A stretch of 64,000 bases of DNA from CAVPDG01 sp963702535 (GTDB taxonomy: Bacteria > Chloroflexota > Anaerolineae > Anaerolineales > UBA4823). Location of the stretch: NCBI GenBank assembly GCA_963702535.1, contig CAVPDG010000004.1:764313-828312 (forward strand). Direction: 5' to 3'. The position numbers were made by a program, and so were the translations under genes. Positions 1 through 13,656 of the stretch are shown piece by piece. The notes beneath the pieces were generated by a model. It searched no databases. It was not told where the DNA came from and was given only the letters and a program-made list of their open reading frames with translations. The first letter of the stretch is position 1. Each line of letters starts with the position of its first letter.

Positions 1-693
<693 letters not shown>

Positions 694-963
694 TCGGTTT
701 TTCCTCGTGCGAGCGATTATAGCATAGTGAGATAAGAAAGAGATAAAAGGGACAATCTAAGGCGTGGATGGGAAGGGCGCGGCAGCGACCGGGTTTCGCC
801 TTAAATTGTCGAGATTTTAAGCCAAACGTCAGCCTGGCGTAGGGCGGCTCGTGCTATAATCCCTCTATCGTGAGCTGGCGCTGGGGTGGGCTACGGGTTG
901 GGCTGCGACCCGTATATGCCCCATATTTAGGGGTCTTTGATTCCCGTTTAATGAATTAACGAT

Positions 964-3900
964 ATGACATTTGTCCATCTGCATGTCCATTCTGAATATT
1001 CGCTGCTGGATGGCTTCAGCAACATCAAGAAGCTGGTGAAGCGCGTCCAGGAGATGGGCATGCCGGCTGTGGCCCTCACCGACCATGGCACGATGTTCGG
1101 GGTGATCGATTTCTACCATGCTGCCACGGCGGCGGGCATCAAGCCGATCATCGGCATCGAAGCCTACCTGGCGGCGCGCGCGATGCAAGCGCGCGACCCC
1201 CAGGAAGATAAAAAATCCACCCACCTCCTGCTGCTGGCGGAGAACGAGACCGGTTATAAGAACCTGCTGCAGCCTCGCCAGCGCGGCGCAACTGGAAGGG
1301 TTCTATTATTACCCGCGCATCGACCACGAGCTGCTGGCGAAGCATTCCGAGGGATTGATCTGCACCTCGGGCTGCATGTCGGCTGAGGTGCCGCGCCTGA
1401 TCGGGCAGGGCAACCTGGAGGCTGCGCGCCGGCAGCTCGACTGGTATTACAGCATTTTTGGTCCTGAGCGGTTCTTCCTGGAGCTGCAATCGCATGATAT
1501 CCCAGAGCTGGAGAGCATCAACCAGCACCTGATCGAGCTGGGGCGGCGCTACCAGGCGCGCTTCGTCGCCACCAATGACGTGCACTACATCAAGAAAGAG
1601 GATGCACCGCCTGCAGGATATCCTGCTGGCAATCCAGACCGGCTGCCTGCTGACCGACCCCAACCGCATGCGCATGACCGCCAGCACCTATTACCTGCGC
1701 AGCCCGGAGGAGATGGCGCAGCTTGTTTGCCGAGGTGCCCGAGGCGCTCAGCAACACGCTGTTGATTGCCGAGCGCTGCAACGTCGACCTGGGGTTCAAA
1801 GGTTACCACCTGCCGATTTTCGACGTGCCGGATGGCAAGACCGCCGCAGGCTTACCTGCGCGAGCTGTGCGATGCAGGCGTGCAGCGCCGTTTCGCCGGA
1901 CGAGCAGACGATCCACGCGATCCGCCAGCGCCTGGATTACGAGCTGGGCGTGATCCACGAGATGGGCTTCGATACCTATTTCCTGATCGTATGGGATCTG
2001 TGCCGCTATGCCCGCGAGCAGGGCATCTGGTACAACGCCCGCGGCTCGGCTGCCGGCTCGATCGTGGCATATACCCTGGCGATCACCCTGGTCGATCCCA
2101 TCGAGCACGGACTGATCTTCGAGCGCTTCCTCAACCCGGGGCGCATCTCGATGCCGGATATCGACCTGGATTTCCGGGACGACCGCCGGGCAGAGATGCT
2201 GGAGTACACGGTGAGGAAATACGGCGATGACAAGGTGGCGCAGATCATCACCTTCGGCACGCTGGGCGCCCGGGCGGCGATCCGCGATGTGGGACGGGTG
2301 ATGGATATCCCGCTCAGCGAGGTGGATAGGGTCGCCAAGCTGATCCCCAACATCCCAGGCAAGCCCGTCACCATCCCGCAGGCGCTGGAAGAGGTGACGG
2401 AATTCAAGCAACCTGTACGAGAATACGCCCTACCTGCAGGAGTTGATCGATACTGCGGCGCAGATGGAAGGCGTGGTGCGCAACGCCGGCACGCACGCCG
2501 CCGGGGTGATCATCACCGATAAGCCCATCCTGGAATATATCCCCCTGCACCGGCCCACGGGGAGCTCTGTCGAAGACAGCCCGGTGAAGAGCGTCACCCA
2601 GTTCGAGATGTCGGTGCTGGAATCGCTGGGCTTGCTCAAGGTGGATTTCCTGGGGCTGGCGACGCTGACCATCATGGCACGCGCTTGCGACCTGATCCGC
2701 AAGCGGCATGGCATCGATCTTTCAACCTGGACAATATCCCCACCGATGACCCGCTGACCTACGAGCTGCTGGGGCGGGGCGACACGGCGGGCGTGTTCCA
2801 GGTGGAAGGCTCGGGCATGCGCCGCTGGCTGATGCAGATGAAGCCCAAAGAGCTGTCCAACGTGATCGCCATGGTGGCGCTTTTCCGTCCGGGTCCGATG
2901 GATTTCATCCCCGGCTACATCCGCCGCATGCACGGGGAGGAAGAAGTCGACCTACCGCCACCCCGCTCTGGAGCCGATCTTCAAAGAGACTTACGGGTAT
3001 CCGGTTTACCAGGAACAGCTGATGTTTGCGGTCATGCAGCTTGGCCGGCTACACGGCAACCGAAGCCGACGAGCTGCGCAAAGCCGTCTCCAAGAAGCTG
3101 AAGGAGAAATTGCTCAAGCACCGCGAGAAATTCGTCGCCGGGGCGGTTGAGCACGGCATGCCCGAAGAGACGGCGGGCGAGATCTTCGACGATTGGGAGG
3201 AGTTTGCACGCTACGGCTTCAATAAAGCGCATGCCGCCGATTATGGCGTGATTGCGGTGCAGACGGCGTATCTGAAGGCGCACTACCCGGTGGAATACAT
3301 GACCGCCCTGCTATCGGTCAACCAGAACGACACCGCCAAGATCGCCCTGTACGTGGCGGACTGCCGCAGGATGGGGATTACAACCGGCGCGCCGGATGTG
3401 AACATCAGCGATTGGGATTTCACCATCGAAGATCACCCGGATGGCAGCGCATCCATTCGCTTTGGGCTGGGCGCGGTCAAGAATGTGGGGCACGGACCGG
3501 TAGACGCCATCCTGAAGGGCCGCGGCAGATCAGCCCTTTGCCGATCTGAACGACTTCGCCCACCGCGTGGATCTGCGCCATGTGGGCAAGCGCGCCCTGG
3601 AGAGCCTGATCAAGGTTGGGGCGCTGGACCGTTTTGGCGCGCGCACCGCCATTTTGGATGCCATCGACCGCATCGTCTCGGTGAGCTCTTCGCACTTCCG
3701 CGCCGCTGGAAATGGGGCAGATGAGCCTGTTCGGCGTGCACACCGGTGTGACCGAGCAGATCTCCCTGCCGGAGGCGGTGGAGGAGGTGAGCCGCAGGGA
3801 GATCCTCAACTGGGAGCGCGAGCTGATCGGCCTGTACGTCTCCGATCACCCGCTCAGCCCGGTGATGGGCGAGATCAGCCAGGCTGTGATCTCATTTTTC

Positions 3901-4976
3901 GGGGCAGCTTTCCGACCTGGCGCCGGATGAGCGCGTGCGTGTGGCGGGGATGATCGTGCGCATCCGCCATCACCAGAGCAAAGCCGGTAAGCCGATGGGG
4001 TTTGTGACGCTGGAGGATATCCAGGGGACGGTTGAGCTGGTGATCTTCCCCAGCACCTGGGCTAAGGTCAAGGAGCTGGTGGAGTATGACCGCATCGTCC
4101 TGGTGGACGGGCGCCTGGACTTGAGCGGCGGCGATCCGAAAGTGTTGGTGGATAAAATGACCACCGACCTGCGCGTGACTGTGTCCGTCGATCAGAATCC
4201 GGGCGAGCGACCTGCCCCCAACAAACCGGCGTCCAGGGAGGCTGCGCCTCCCCGCTACAGCTCGCCGGCGCGCCCTGCTTTGCAAAAACCGGTCCTGAAG
4301 GATGCCCCGGTTGCTGCGCTGCGTGAACCGACCGCACTGGAGGCGGAAGATAGCCTCCCAGACGACCCGGGCGCGCCGCCGCCGCCGGAGCCCTTCCCGT
4401 ACGGCTGGGAGGAGAACAGCATGCCTGAGGTTGCCTATCCGCCGGCGATCCCCCAGGCAGCGCCAACCCTGACCCGGGCGGTGGAGCCGCTCGCAGCAGG
4501 CGAGGGGGAGCAGCGGGATGCGCCGGAAGGGGAGCAAGGGAACAAACGGGAGCTAAGACCGCCGCGCGGCGACCTGGGCGAGGTTGGGCTTGAGCAGCCA
4601 GGCGCTGGCAGCATTCTCGGAGCCTCCGCCTCCCGCTCCGCCGGAGGAGCCGAAACTTGAAGCTGAGGCGCCTTTGCCGGGCTACCTGGTGGCTCCCAAC
4701 AGCGGCACGGCGAGTGAGAGCGTGCAGATGATCACCGTGGTCATGCGCTCATCCGGCGATAAGACGCGGGATGTGCTGCGCGTGCGGCGCATCTACGGGC
4801 TGGTGATGAGCTATCCCGGCAATGACCGCTTTGCCTTCCATGTCTTTGAGCGCGGGCAGGGCTACCTGATGGAATTCCCGAACTTTACCACCGGTTACTG
4901 CTCGGAGCTGGTGGTGAAGCTGCAGCAGCTTGTGGGCGTGGAGAATATCCGCATCGAGAAGATCACTTTCCAGTAA
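964..4976 (+). CDS. dnaE: DNA polymerase III alpha subunit (about 13 apparent frameshifts)
   Basis: Catalytic subunit of the replicative polymerase. Read across frames it is about 1,330 residues, normal for DnaE. Seen in order: PHP domain (HVHSEYSLLDG, TDHGTMFG), palm (NARGSAAGSIVAY, catalytic PDIDLDF at about 2155-2175), fingers (HAAGVIITD, GVFQVEGSG), helix-hairpin-helix region, OB fold (VAGMIVRIRHHQSKAGKPM, about 3940), a proline/alanine-rich linker (about 4200-4690) and a C-terminal domain ending IEKITFQ. The frame changes near 1275, 1608, 1723, 1855, 1887, 2412, 2730, 2952, 3042, 3520, 3705, 3900 and 4600. Nearly all shifts have the same sign and are explained by one base being duplicated, for example cagctc read as cagcctc. 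All motifs are intact, so sequencing error is more likely than a pseudogene. Confidence 0.93.
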
Positions 4977-4989
4977 TCCTGGAGAAGAG

Positions 4990-5019
4990 AAAAAGAGAGA
5001 CGCCAGCTGCTCTCTTTTT
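4990..5019. terminator. Bidirectional intrinsic terminator between dnaE and pfk
   Basis: A perfect 10-bp stem, AAAAAGAGAG (4990-4999) with CTCTCTTTTT (5010-5019) and a 10-base loop. It ends in a T-run on the plus strand and, by symmetry, on the minus strand. It lies between two convergent genes, so it can end both transcripts. Confidence 0.8.
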
Positions 5020-5088
5020 TGATTGAATACCGTTTTGCGCGGCGGGCGAACACAGGTTGCTCTCGATTTTATTACTGGAAAGACCGGC

Positions 5089-6292
5089 TCAGTCGCTGGT
5101 CATGATGAACAGGGGGATGTTCTGGAAGCTGGTATAGCTCGGGCGCAAGCGATCGGTGTTATAGAAGCGCTCCAGGTCCACCAGCTTCTTCGAGCTGGTG
5201 ACCACGTCGATCGGCACGTTATCGTAACGCCCGTTCTTGACCACGATCAGGCGCCCGTGGACTTTGTTCAAGATCATATCCAGCGCCAGGTTGCCGTAAG
5301 CCATGGGGACGATGGCATCCAGGGCATCGGGGTCGCCGCCGCGCACCATGTAGCCGAGCTTCTGGTTGATGGTGTTGACCGACTTGCCGTTGTTGTATTT
5401 CGGCGAGAGTTCCTTGATCTTGGCGGAGACGAGGTCGCCGATGCCGCCGAGCTTCATATGCCCGTAGGCGTCGGTGGCTGTATCCTGGAAGACCATCTCG
5501 CCGCCCTCGTACATGGCGCCTTCTGAGATGAGGACCACGGAGTAGCGGCTGGGGCTGTTGAGGCGGTCTTCGATGAGCAGCTCGGTGAGGCGCTCGATGT
5601 TGAACTTGTACTCCGGGATGACGCAGCGGTTGGCGGCGCCTGCCATAGCGGGGAGCAGGGCGGTGTAGCCGGCATAGCGACCGAAAACCTCCATGACCAG
5701 GATGCGCTCGTGCGAGCCGGCGGAGGTGCGCAGGCTGTTCGCCATCTGGATGGTGCGGGTGACGCAAGTGCTGAAGCCGATGCAGTAATCCGTGCCGGGC
5801 ACGTCGTTATCCATGGTCTTGGGGATGGCAACGACCTTGAGACCCTCCTTGTGGAGGCGCACACCGTAGCTGAGGGTGTCATCGCCGCCGATGGGGATCA
5901 TGTAATCAATGCCCAGGTAATCCAGGTTCTTGATCACTTCAGGCGTGAGATCGTTGACGTCTTTGTTGTAAGTATCCTTCAAGTGCGCGGGGACATCGTT
6001 CTTCTTGACATGGCTGGGCCGGGTGCGGGAGGTGTGCAGGAAGGTGCCGCCCGTGCGCCCCGCCCGGTTGACGACTTCTTCGGTGAGGATCTGGAAGTTG
6101 TTGCTGTTGTCGTACTCGGGGTCGCGGATGATCTCGATGGCGCCAGCCCAGCCGCGGCGGATGCCCGACCACCTGGTAGCCTTCACGCAACGCTCGCAGG
6201 GTGACGGCGCGGATGGCGGGGTTCAACCCGGGGACGTCGCCGCCGCCGGTAAGGATACCGATGACGCCTTTGGTTTTCTTTACGTTAGCCAT
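5089..6292 (-). CDS. 6-phosphofructokinase, probably PPi-dependent
   Basis: Phosphorylates fructose 6-phosphate in glycolysis. It starts MANVKKTKGVIGILTGGGDVPGLNPAIRA (N-terminal GGGDxPGLN nucleotide loop) and keeps the substrate segments PKTMDNDVPGTD, MEVFGRYAGYTAL and GYMVRGGDPDALD. Two residues point to pyrophosphate as donor: the second Asp in GGDDTLSYG, where ATP enzymes have Gly, and the Lys of PKTMDND, where ATP enzymes usually have Gly. One frameshift near 6170 (gtcggc read as gtcgggc) splits the first 40 residues from the rest; repaired length is about 400 residues. Convergent with dnaE across the terminator at 4990. Donor choice is an inference from these motifs. Confidence 0.88.
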
Positions 6293-6372
6293 AACATTAC
6301 CTCTTAGAACAGGGTTTAAGGACAGAATTGCGTCCCAATTTTCAACATAAAATTCCGGGAGCTATTATATCC

Positions 6373-8054
<1,682 letters not shown>

Positions 8055-8269
8055 GCTGCCTCCTTTGGCAAGCGGCTGCACGAGGTGCGACGGGGATACC
8101 GGTAAGGTTGCGGCTGAGAAGTACGCCGCGCGGGAATTATAGCACGGGCAAGGGAGATGAGGCGGGGCGCGGCATTCGTTTTCAGCATGGGCGTTTTATT
8201 TGCCGGAAAATGGGACATTGTTCGTTGACGGCTGGGTAGGGGCGTGGTAAAATTCCCGCGCCGTCAGAC

Positions 8270-8342
8270 GCCCCCATCGTCTAGTGGCCCAGGACACGGC
8301 CCTCTCAAGGCCAAAACAGGGGTTCGAGTCCCCTTGGGGGCA
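8270..8342 (+). tRNA. tRNA-Glu (anticodon CTC)
   Basis: A 73-nt cloverleaf. The acceptor stem GCCCCCA pairs with TGGGGGC followed by discriminator A. The anticodon loop is CTCTCAA with anticodon CTC on a GGCC/GGCC stem, and the T arm is CAGGGGTTCGAGTCCCCTT. CCA is not encoded. It is the boundary between housekeeping genes and the accessory island, and its 3' end is duplicated downstream, as expected for an integration site. Confidence 0.93.
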
Positions 8343-8460
8343 CCTAAGCGGGCTCATCCCGAACCGCAATCCATACCCGTCGAGCAGTTTCTAGCCATGC
8401 TGCGCTTCGAGCAGCGCAACAAACTGGCAGAACTGCCCGGCGAGTTGGTGAAAGGTCGGT

Positions 8461-8477
8461 GTTCGAGTCCCCTTGGG
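8461..8477 (+). repeat. Duplicated tRNA-Glu 3' end (att-like core)
   Basis: The 17-mer gttcgagtccccttggg occurs inside the T arm of the tRNA at 8322-8338 and again here, 139 bp downstream. Tyrosine recombinases commonly integrate into tRNA 3' ends and rebuild the end, leaving such direct repeats. Three tyrosine recombinase genes follow within 12 kb. I did not find a further copy in this window, so the far end of the element is unresolved or degraded. Confidence 0.7.
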
Positions 8478-8812
8478 CACAGATACAGCATCTTAGATGA
8501 GTTGCTGTATTTTTATCGCCAAAAGCATTAAGGCGACCCTGCCGGAAAACCCGGCTTGGTGAACCTGGCCGGCGGTAAAGTAACCAGCCTGGTTTTCCGA
8601 CTGGTGATAGACATCATTGAAATCGGATTATGCGTTCATGTGTGCAGATTCCTCAGGTAATATCTAGGGTATTACATACGCTATCTCTGAATGTGCCGAT
8701 TTTGCCCCGGCCTATCAAGCGAAATCCCTAATCTCAGTTGATCAAGGAGAAGAGTTGAGAAACCTGATGTAAAACTCAAGGCTCACTTACCTTATAATAT
8801 AACCAAGAAGCC
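8478..8812. other. Intergenic stretch, island entry
   Basis: No convincing gene is visible between the att-like copy and the restriction-modification gene. The base composition falls here from GC-rich to AT-richer, consistent with the edge of acquired DNA. Confidence 0.5.
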
Positions 8813-11421
8813 ATGCACCCTATCTCTGAATACCTAAAACACCTAGAATCTCCTCGCACAGGGCAACGCCACTGAGCACACCCACCGCCCTGCCCTCCAC
8901 TCCCTCCTAAAATCACTTTTTCCTGAACTACTCGTCACCAATGAGCCTCGTCACATTGCCTGCGGTGCTCCTGATTTTGTCATCTCAAAATCACTCAATA
9001 TTGGCGCACTTACTCTAGGCTATATCGAGACCAAGGATATCGGCAAACCACTCGACCAGGTTGAACGCACTCCCCAGCTAAAACGATATCTTTCCTCAAT
9101 CGAAAATTTGCTTCTCACCGATTACATCGAATTTCGATGGTATGTAAATGGTGAAAGACGAAGGGTCGTTCGACTTGCAGAAATTACCCAAGATGGCAAA
9201 TTAAAGAAAATCCGCGATAGCTCGGCTGCTCTTGAAAAATTACTTGACGATTTCCTCGACCATCAACCTCAAGAGATCTCGAGCCCTCGGGATCTGGCCC
9301 ACGCATGGCGCGCTTGACCCATCTGATTCGTGAATCATCTTCGAAGCTTTCGCATCGTGGTGAAGCCTCTACACTTATTACAGGGTTGGCGTGAAGCTTT
9401 TGCTAAAGTGTTGGTTGCAGATCTGGACCAGCCCGAGAAGACCGGCGAATTTGCCGATATGCTCGCTCAGACCCTGGCTTATGGACTCTTTTCTGCTCGC
9501 CTGCGCGACCTAACCCCCGGTTTTACCCGCCAGGAAGCCCAGACTCTTATTCCCCGTACCAACCCTTTCCTGCGCGACTTCTTCTATCAGATAACCGGTC
9601 CCCAGTTAGATGACGAGCCATTTGCTAGCTTCGTCGATGATATTGTCACATTGCTAGCTCATACTGATATGCACGCCGTCCTGGCTGATTTTGGCAACCG
9701 CACAAAACAGCAAGACCCCGTTGTACACTTCTACGAAACCTTCCTGGCTGCCTACGACCCTAAACTACGTGAATCTCGCGGCGTCTATTTCACCCCCGAG
9801 CCGGTTGTCTCTTACATCGTCCGGTCAGTCGATTACTTGCTCAAAACCCGTTTTAACCTACCCGAAGGCCTGGCCGATACCTCCAAAGTAACCGTCCGCA
9901 ACACCGACCCGGCTAAAGTCGTCAAAGGCACAGACCAACCTCGCAAAACGGCCGAGAGCCATCGCGTCCTGGTCCTCGACCCCGCCACCGGCACCGGCAC
10001 CTTCCTTTACGGAGTCGTCGATCTCATTCGCCAGCGTTTCATCGAGCAAGGCAACGCTGGCATGTGGCCTGGTTACGTCCGTGAGCATCTTCTGCCTCGC
10101 CTTTTCGGCTTCGAGCTGCTCATGGCGCCCTACGCTGTCGCCCACTTCAAGTTAGCCCTGCAGCTCGCCGGACAGGATTTACCCGAACCACTACGCAAAG
10201 ATTGGGCTTATGATTTCAGCTCCCACGAGCGCATTCGCGTCTACCTGACCAATACACTCGAAGCGCCCCACGAGCATACGGGCTTACCACTCTTTACGCA
10301 GTTCCTTGCCGCCGAAACATCTGCTGCCAACCAGGTTAAGCAAGATTTACCCATTATGGTAATTTTGGGTAATCCACCGTATTCAAATTTTGGTCAGATG
10401 AATAAAGGGGAATATATCAATAATTTGATGGAAAAATGGAAGCCCGAGGGTGAGAAGAAATGGAATCCAGATGACTTCATGAAATTTATCCGTTGGGCGC
10501 AAGTACGGATCAAGAGCACCGGCTCAGGAATAATTGCATTTGTCACTAACCATACTTATCTTGATGGTATTACTCACCGTACCATGCGTAAATCATTAGC
10601 TAATGATTTCAATGAAATATTCATCCTGGACCTTCATGGGAACAGTCGCAGAGGTGAAGTCGCACCCGATAATCTGATTGATGAGAATGTATTCGATATT
10701 CAGCAAGGTGTTTCGATCGGTCTCTTCATCAAAAAAAACCAGGATAATTCGAAGGGTTGCCAAATACATTTTTCTGAGCTTTGGGGCAGCCGCGACTACA
10801 AATATACTGAATTACTCAGTAAGGATATATCGGAGACTGAGTGGGTGTTGCTCGACAATCATCTACAAGAATTATGCCTCGGAAATTTTAAATTCTTTAA
10901 ACCAAAGGGGTTTGCGAATGTCGATGAGTATTGCACAGGAATGTCTATAAAGAATATATTTTCGGTCTCAAATTCTGGCATTCAGACAGGGAGAGACGAA
11001 TTCGTATCCTCTTTCAATCAAGACGAATTCGATCAATGGATTTCTTACTTGCAAAACCCCTCAATTTTTACGCCTGATATTACGCAAAAAGTTCCGTTGC
11101 CAATTTGGTCCGGCTTTGATCTGGATCAATTTAGGGATAGTTTACGTAATAATGAGAAGCTTTCGAGAATGAAAATCAAATGGCTTTACCGTCCATTTGA
11201 CATTCGGCCACTTCTATTTGATAACAGCTGTATAAAGCGCACTCGAGGCGATGTTACGAAATATATGTTACTTCCCAACCTCGCCCTAATTACAGTTAGA
11301 CAATTGGCTACCGACAACTTTAATCATATTTTTTCCAGCCGATATCCAGGAGATGGGAATGCTATTTCACTTAGTACACGTGAGTATAATTTCTATTTCC
11401 CGCTTTTCCAATATCCTTCTC

Positions 11422-12920
11422 ACTTTGTTTCCGCTAAAAGCAGATGACGAAGCTGCCGGAATGAACTTCCGGGAGCACAGAACTTACCAATTGAGCCCAT
11501 TTTTCGCTTCAAGGCACGATTATCGGCGCTGAAGCGGTTGTTTTTCGCCTGGGAGCCAGGCTTCCCTTGGGTAAAGGCCCGGTCACCGACACCTTTTTGC
11601 GAAGTTGCTGGGGCAATCGGTAAAATTGCGGAAATGGCTTGCCCATCAGCATGCGGCGGAAGCGGCCGGGTGTAGGTTTGGGCTGGCGATCCCAGAAACC
11701 AGTTGGAGCCAGGGGTGCCGTAGCAGCCAGGTAACTCAGGATCGAACCGGCCAGAAGGGCCAACTCTGGCAGGTGTTGGATGCTTTCGTCAGCATGCACG
11801 AACTGGCGATGAGCACCGACCATTTGCTTGGCTGAGAGCGGTATCTGCTCGACCGGCCAGCGATCCTGATACATCGCTTTCACCGTAGCCGCTTTCAGGT
11901 TGAGGGGTGTCGCCAGCAGCCAGGGCATGGTGTAGTTTGGATCGTAGATGGCATACACCCGGAAAGTCTTGGCCTGAGGCCCAGGGGTCACACCCGGCAG
12001 GATCAGGTCTTCCCAGATCTCGGCTCGCATGGCAGCGTTGTCTTTCGTCCAGGTTTCCACCCGATCGGGGGAGCTGGCTGCAATGGTTTTACCCTTGTAG
12101 CTGCGCTCCAGCGGACGGATCTTCTCGCCATAGACGGGTTTGCGGCCTTTGCCACCATAGGGCAGGGGCTGATTGCGGCGAGCCGTGAAGTTGGTTGCCA
12201 GGCGCAGCAGGTAATGCTCCAGCCCGGCTGCATGTACATCGGCTAGCTTGACGCCTGCATCCATCACTGCCACATCGTCAGGAGCCAAATGGCAGCGTGC
12301 CCAGCGCAACAAGTCCTGCCACAGCCGGCTCTCGCTGGGGTCTTTCGGATGCACACGTTGAATGCCAACGGACAGGCCAGGCGTTGATCCCCGATATGAC
12401 CCACTTCTCCGATCACACCGAAAATCACCGCCGGAAGCGCCCGGTTGGCGGCCGGATGGTAGTGCTTGCTCGGGCAATTCCGCAATGCCGGGCGCCAGAA
12501 GGCGGTCACATCCACCGTAATAGCCCGATAACCTTCGTGGCGATGCACCTGCCAGCCGGGCAGTCCTTCGATCTGCTCCTGCCACAAGCGCAAGATCACC
12601 ACAGTCTGCCGAACGCCACGCCGGAAAGCAGCCCAAGCTCGACGGGTAGCCTGTTCAGATAGACCGGTGGCTTGCAGCGCCGGAAAGAGCGCTCCCCGTT
12701 GGGGCAGCAAAGCACCGCTGACCAGCATCCACAGAATTGTAAAAGTGCCAGGTTGGTCCCCACCGGGAGACCTTCGGTCAGTGCGACCAGGACTTTCATG
12801 GTATGATCGATGGCGGTAATGGGCTCACCTCATGGTCTTTTGTTTGGCAAAAAACGAGCTTACCATGTTTGGGGCCCATTGCCCCGTTAATGCGCTCCCT
12901 CAGTTAGCGGAAAGTAAAGT
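11422..12920 (-). mobile_element. Insertion sequence in the restriction gene (IS4/IS701-like)
   Basis: About 1.5 kb. The ends are imperfect inverted repeats sharing ACTTT and TTTCCGCTAA (left from 11422, right ending 12920). It is flanked by the 4-bp direct repeat TCTC (11418-11421 and 12921-12924), read as the target duplication. It holds one transposase gene on the minus strand. Removing it restores the host frame, so the insertion is precise and fairly recent. Confidence 0.83.
11509..12799 (-). CDS. DDE transposase of the IS at 11422-12920 (frameshifted)
   Basis: Cuts and rejoins the IS ends. The protein runs through three frames: MKVLVALTEGLPVGTNLALL from 12799, then a segment with YRAITVDVTAFWRP (first DDE aspartate region), then a segment with DDVAVMDAGVKLADVH (second aspartate region) and YQDRWPVEQIPLSAKQM (the catalytic glutamate region typical of IS4-superfamily enzymes). 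Repaired length is about 430 residues. Two frame changes, near 12690 and 12300, resemble the single-base errors elsewhere, so activity cannot be judged. Family placement rests on motif pattern and the 4-bp target repeat. Confidence 0.78.
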
Positions 12921-13656
12921 TCTCAACAATTGATTCAAAACAATTTTCTTGCCACAACGCCATGGTCTATAGATGATCTCGGTCGGATCCCCAATCTCAA
13001 TCCCGAATTTGTTAATCCTTAGAAGAAAAACTAAACTTACACTTTGACCCGCACATATCCCCCGGCCAATCTACCGCCTTCGGCCCCGAAGACATATTCA
13101 ATTACATCTACGCCTTCATACACTCCCCCGCTTACCGCACGCGCTATGCCGATTTCCTCAAAATCGACTTTCCTCGCGTGCCCATTACCGGCAACCTCGA
13201 TCTCTTCTGGCGCCTCTCTGTACTCGGTGGCGAGCTCGTCAGCCTGCACCTGCTTAAATCGCCCCAATTAGCGCACTTCATCACCCGCTATCCCGTCCCT
13301 GGCGGGAACCTGGTCGAAAAGGGCTATCCGAGGTACCTAGAAAACCAACAGCGGGTTTACATCAGTAAAGATCAATACTTCGAAGGCGTTCCCCCGGAGA
13401 TCTGGAACTTCCATGTCGGCGGCTACCAGGTCTGCGAAAAATGGCTCAAAGACCGCCGCGGCCGCCAGCTCACATACGACGACCTCACCCATTACCAGAA
13501 AATCATTGTTGCACTTCGTGAAACCATGAGAATTATGCAGGAGGTAGATCAAACCATTGACGCCCATGGAGGATGGCCATTACAGTAATCAGTTTGAGTT
13601 CGGGAGTAAGGAAAGGTATCAAAAGGGTAAGTGTTTAACGATTCTGGATTTTAAGC

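Larger units (their letters stand above)
8813..13588 (+). pseudogene. Type ISP-like restriction-modification enzyme, split by an IS
   Basis: A one-polypeptide restriction-modification enzyme, about 1,095 residues once the IS at 11422-12920 is removed. Order: an N-terminal nuclease-like domain with PDFVISKS and YIETKDIG, a PD-(D/E)xK pattern (about 8930-9050); an N6-adenine methyltransferase core with DPATGTGTFLYG (motif I, about 9980) and GNPPYSNFG (motif IV, about 10370); and a C-terminal specificity-like part (FGPEDIFNYIYAFIHSPAY, DFPRVPITGNLDLFW, IWNFHVGGYQVCEKW). I see no helicase domain, unlike LlaGI or LlaBIII. Small frameshifts lie near 8860, 9305, 9388 and 13018. The IS sits after LFQYPS; excision with one TCTC copy rejoins it in frame to QQLIQNN. 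Probably inactive as it stands. Confidence 0.85.

Noticed and set aside
964..4976. Programmed +1 frameshifting in dnaE
   Set aside because: There are too many sites, with no common slippery sequence or stimulatory structure; duplicated single bases explain them.
8244..8531. A 95-residue open frame over the tRNA
   Set aside because: It runs through the tRNA gene and att-like repeat; no protein-like features.
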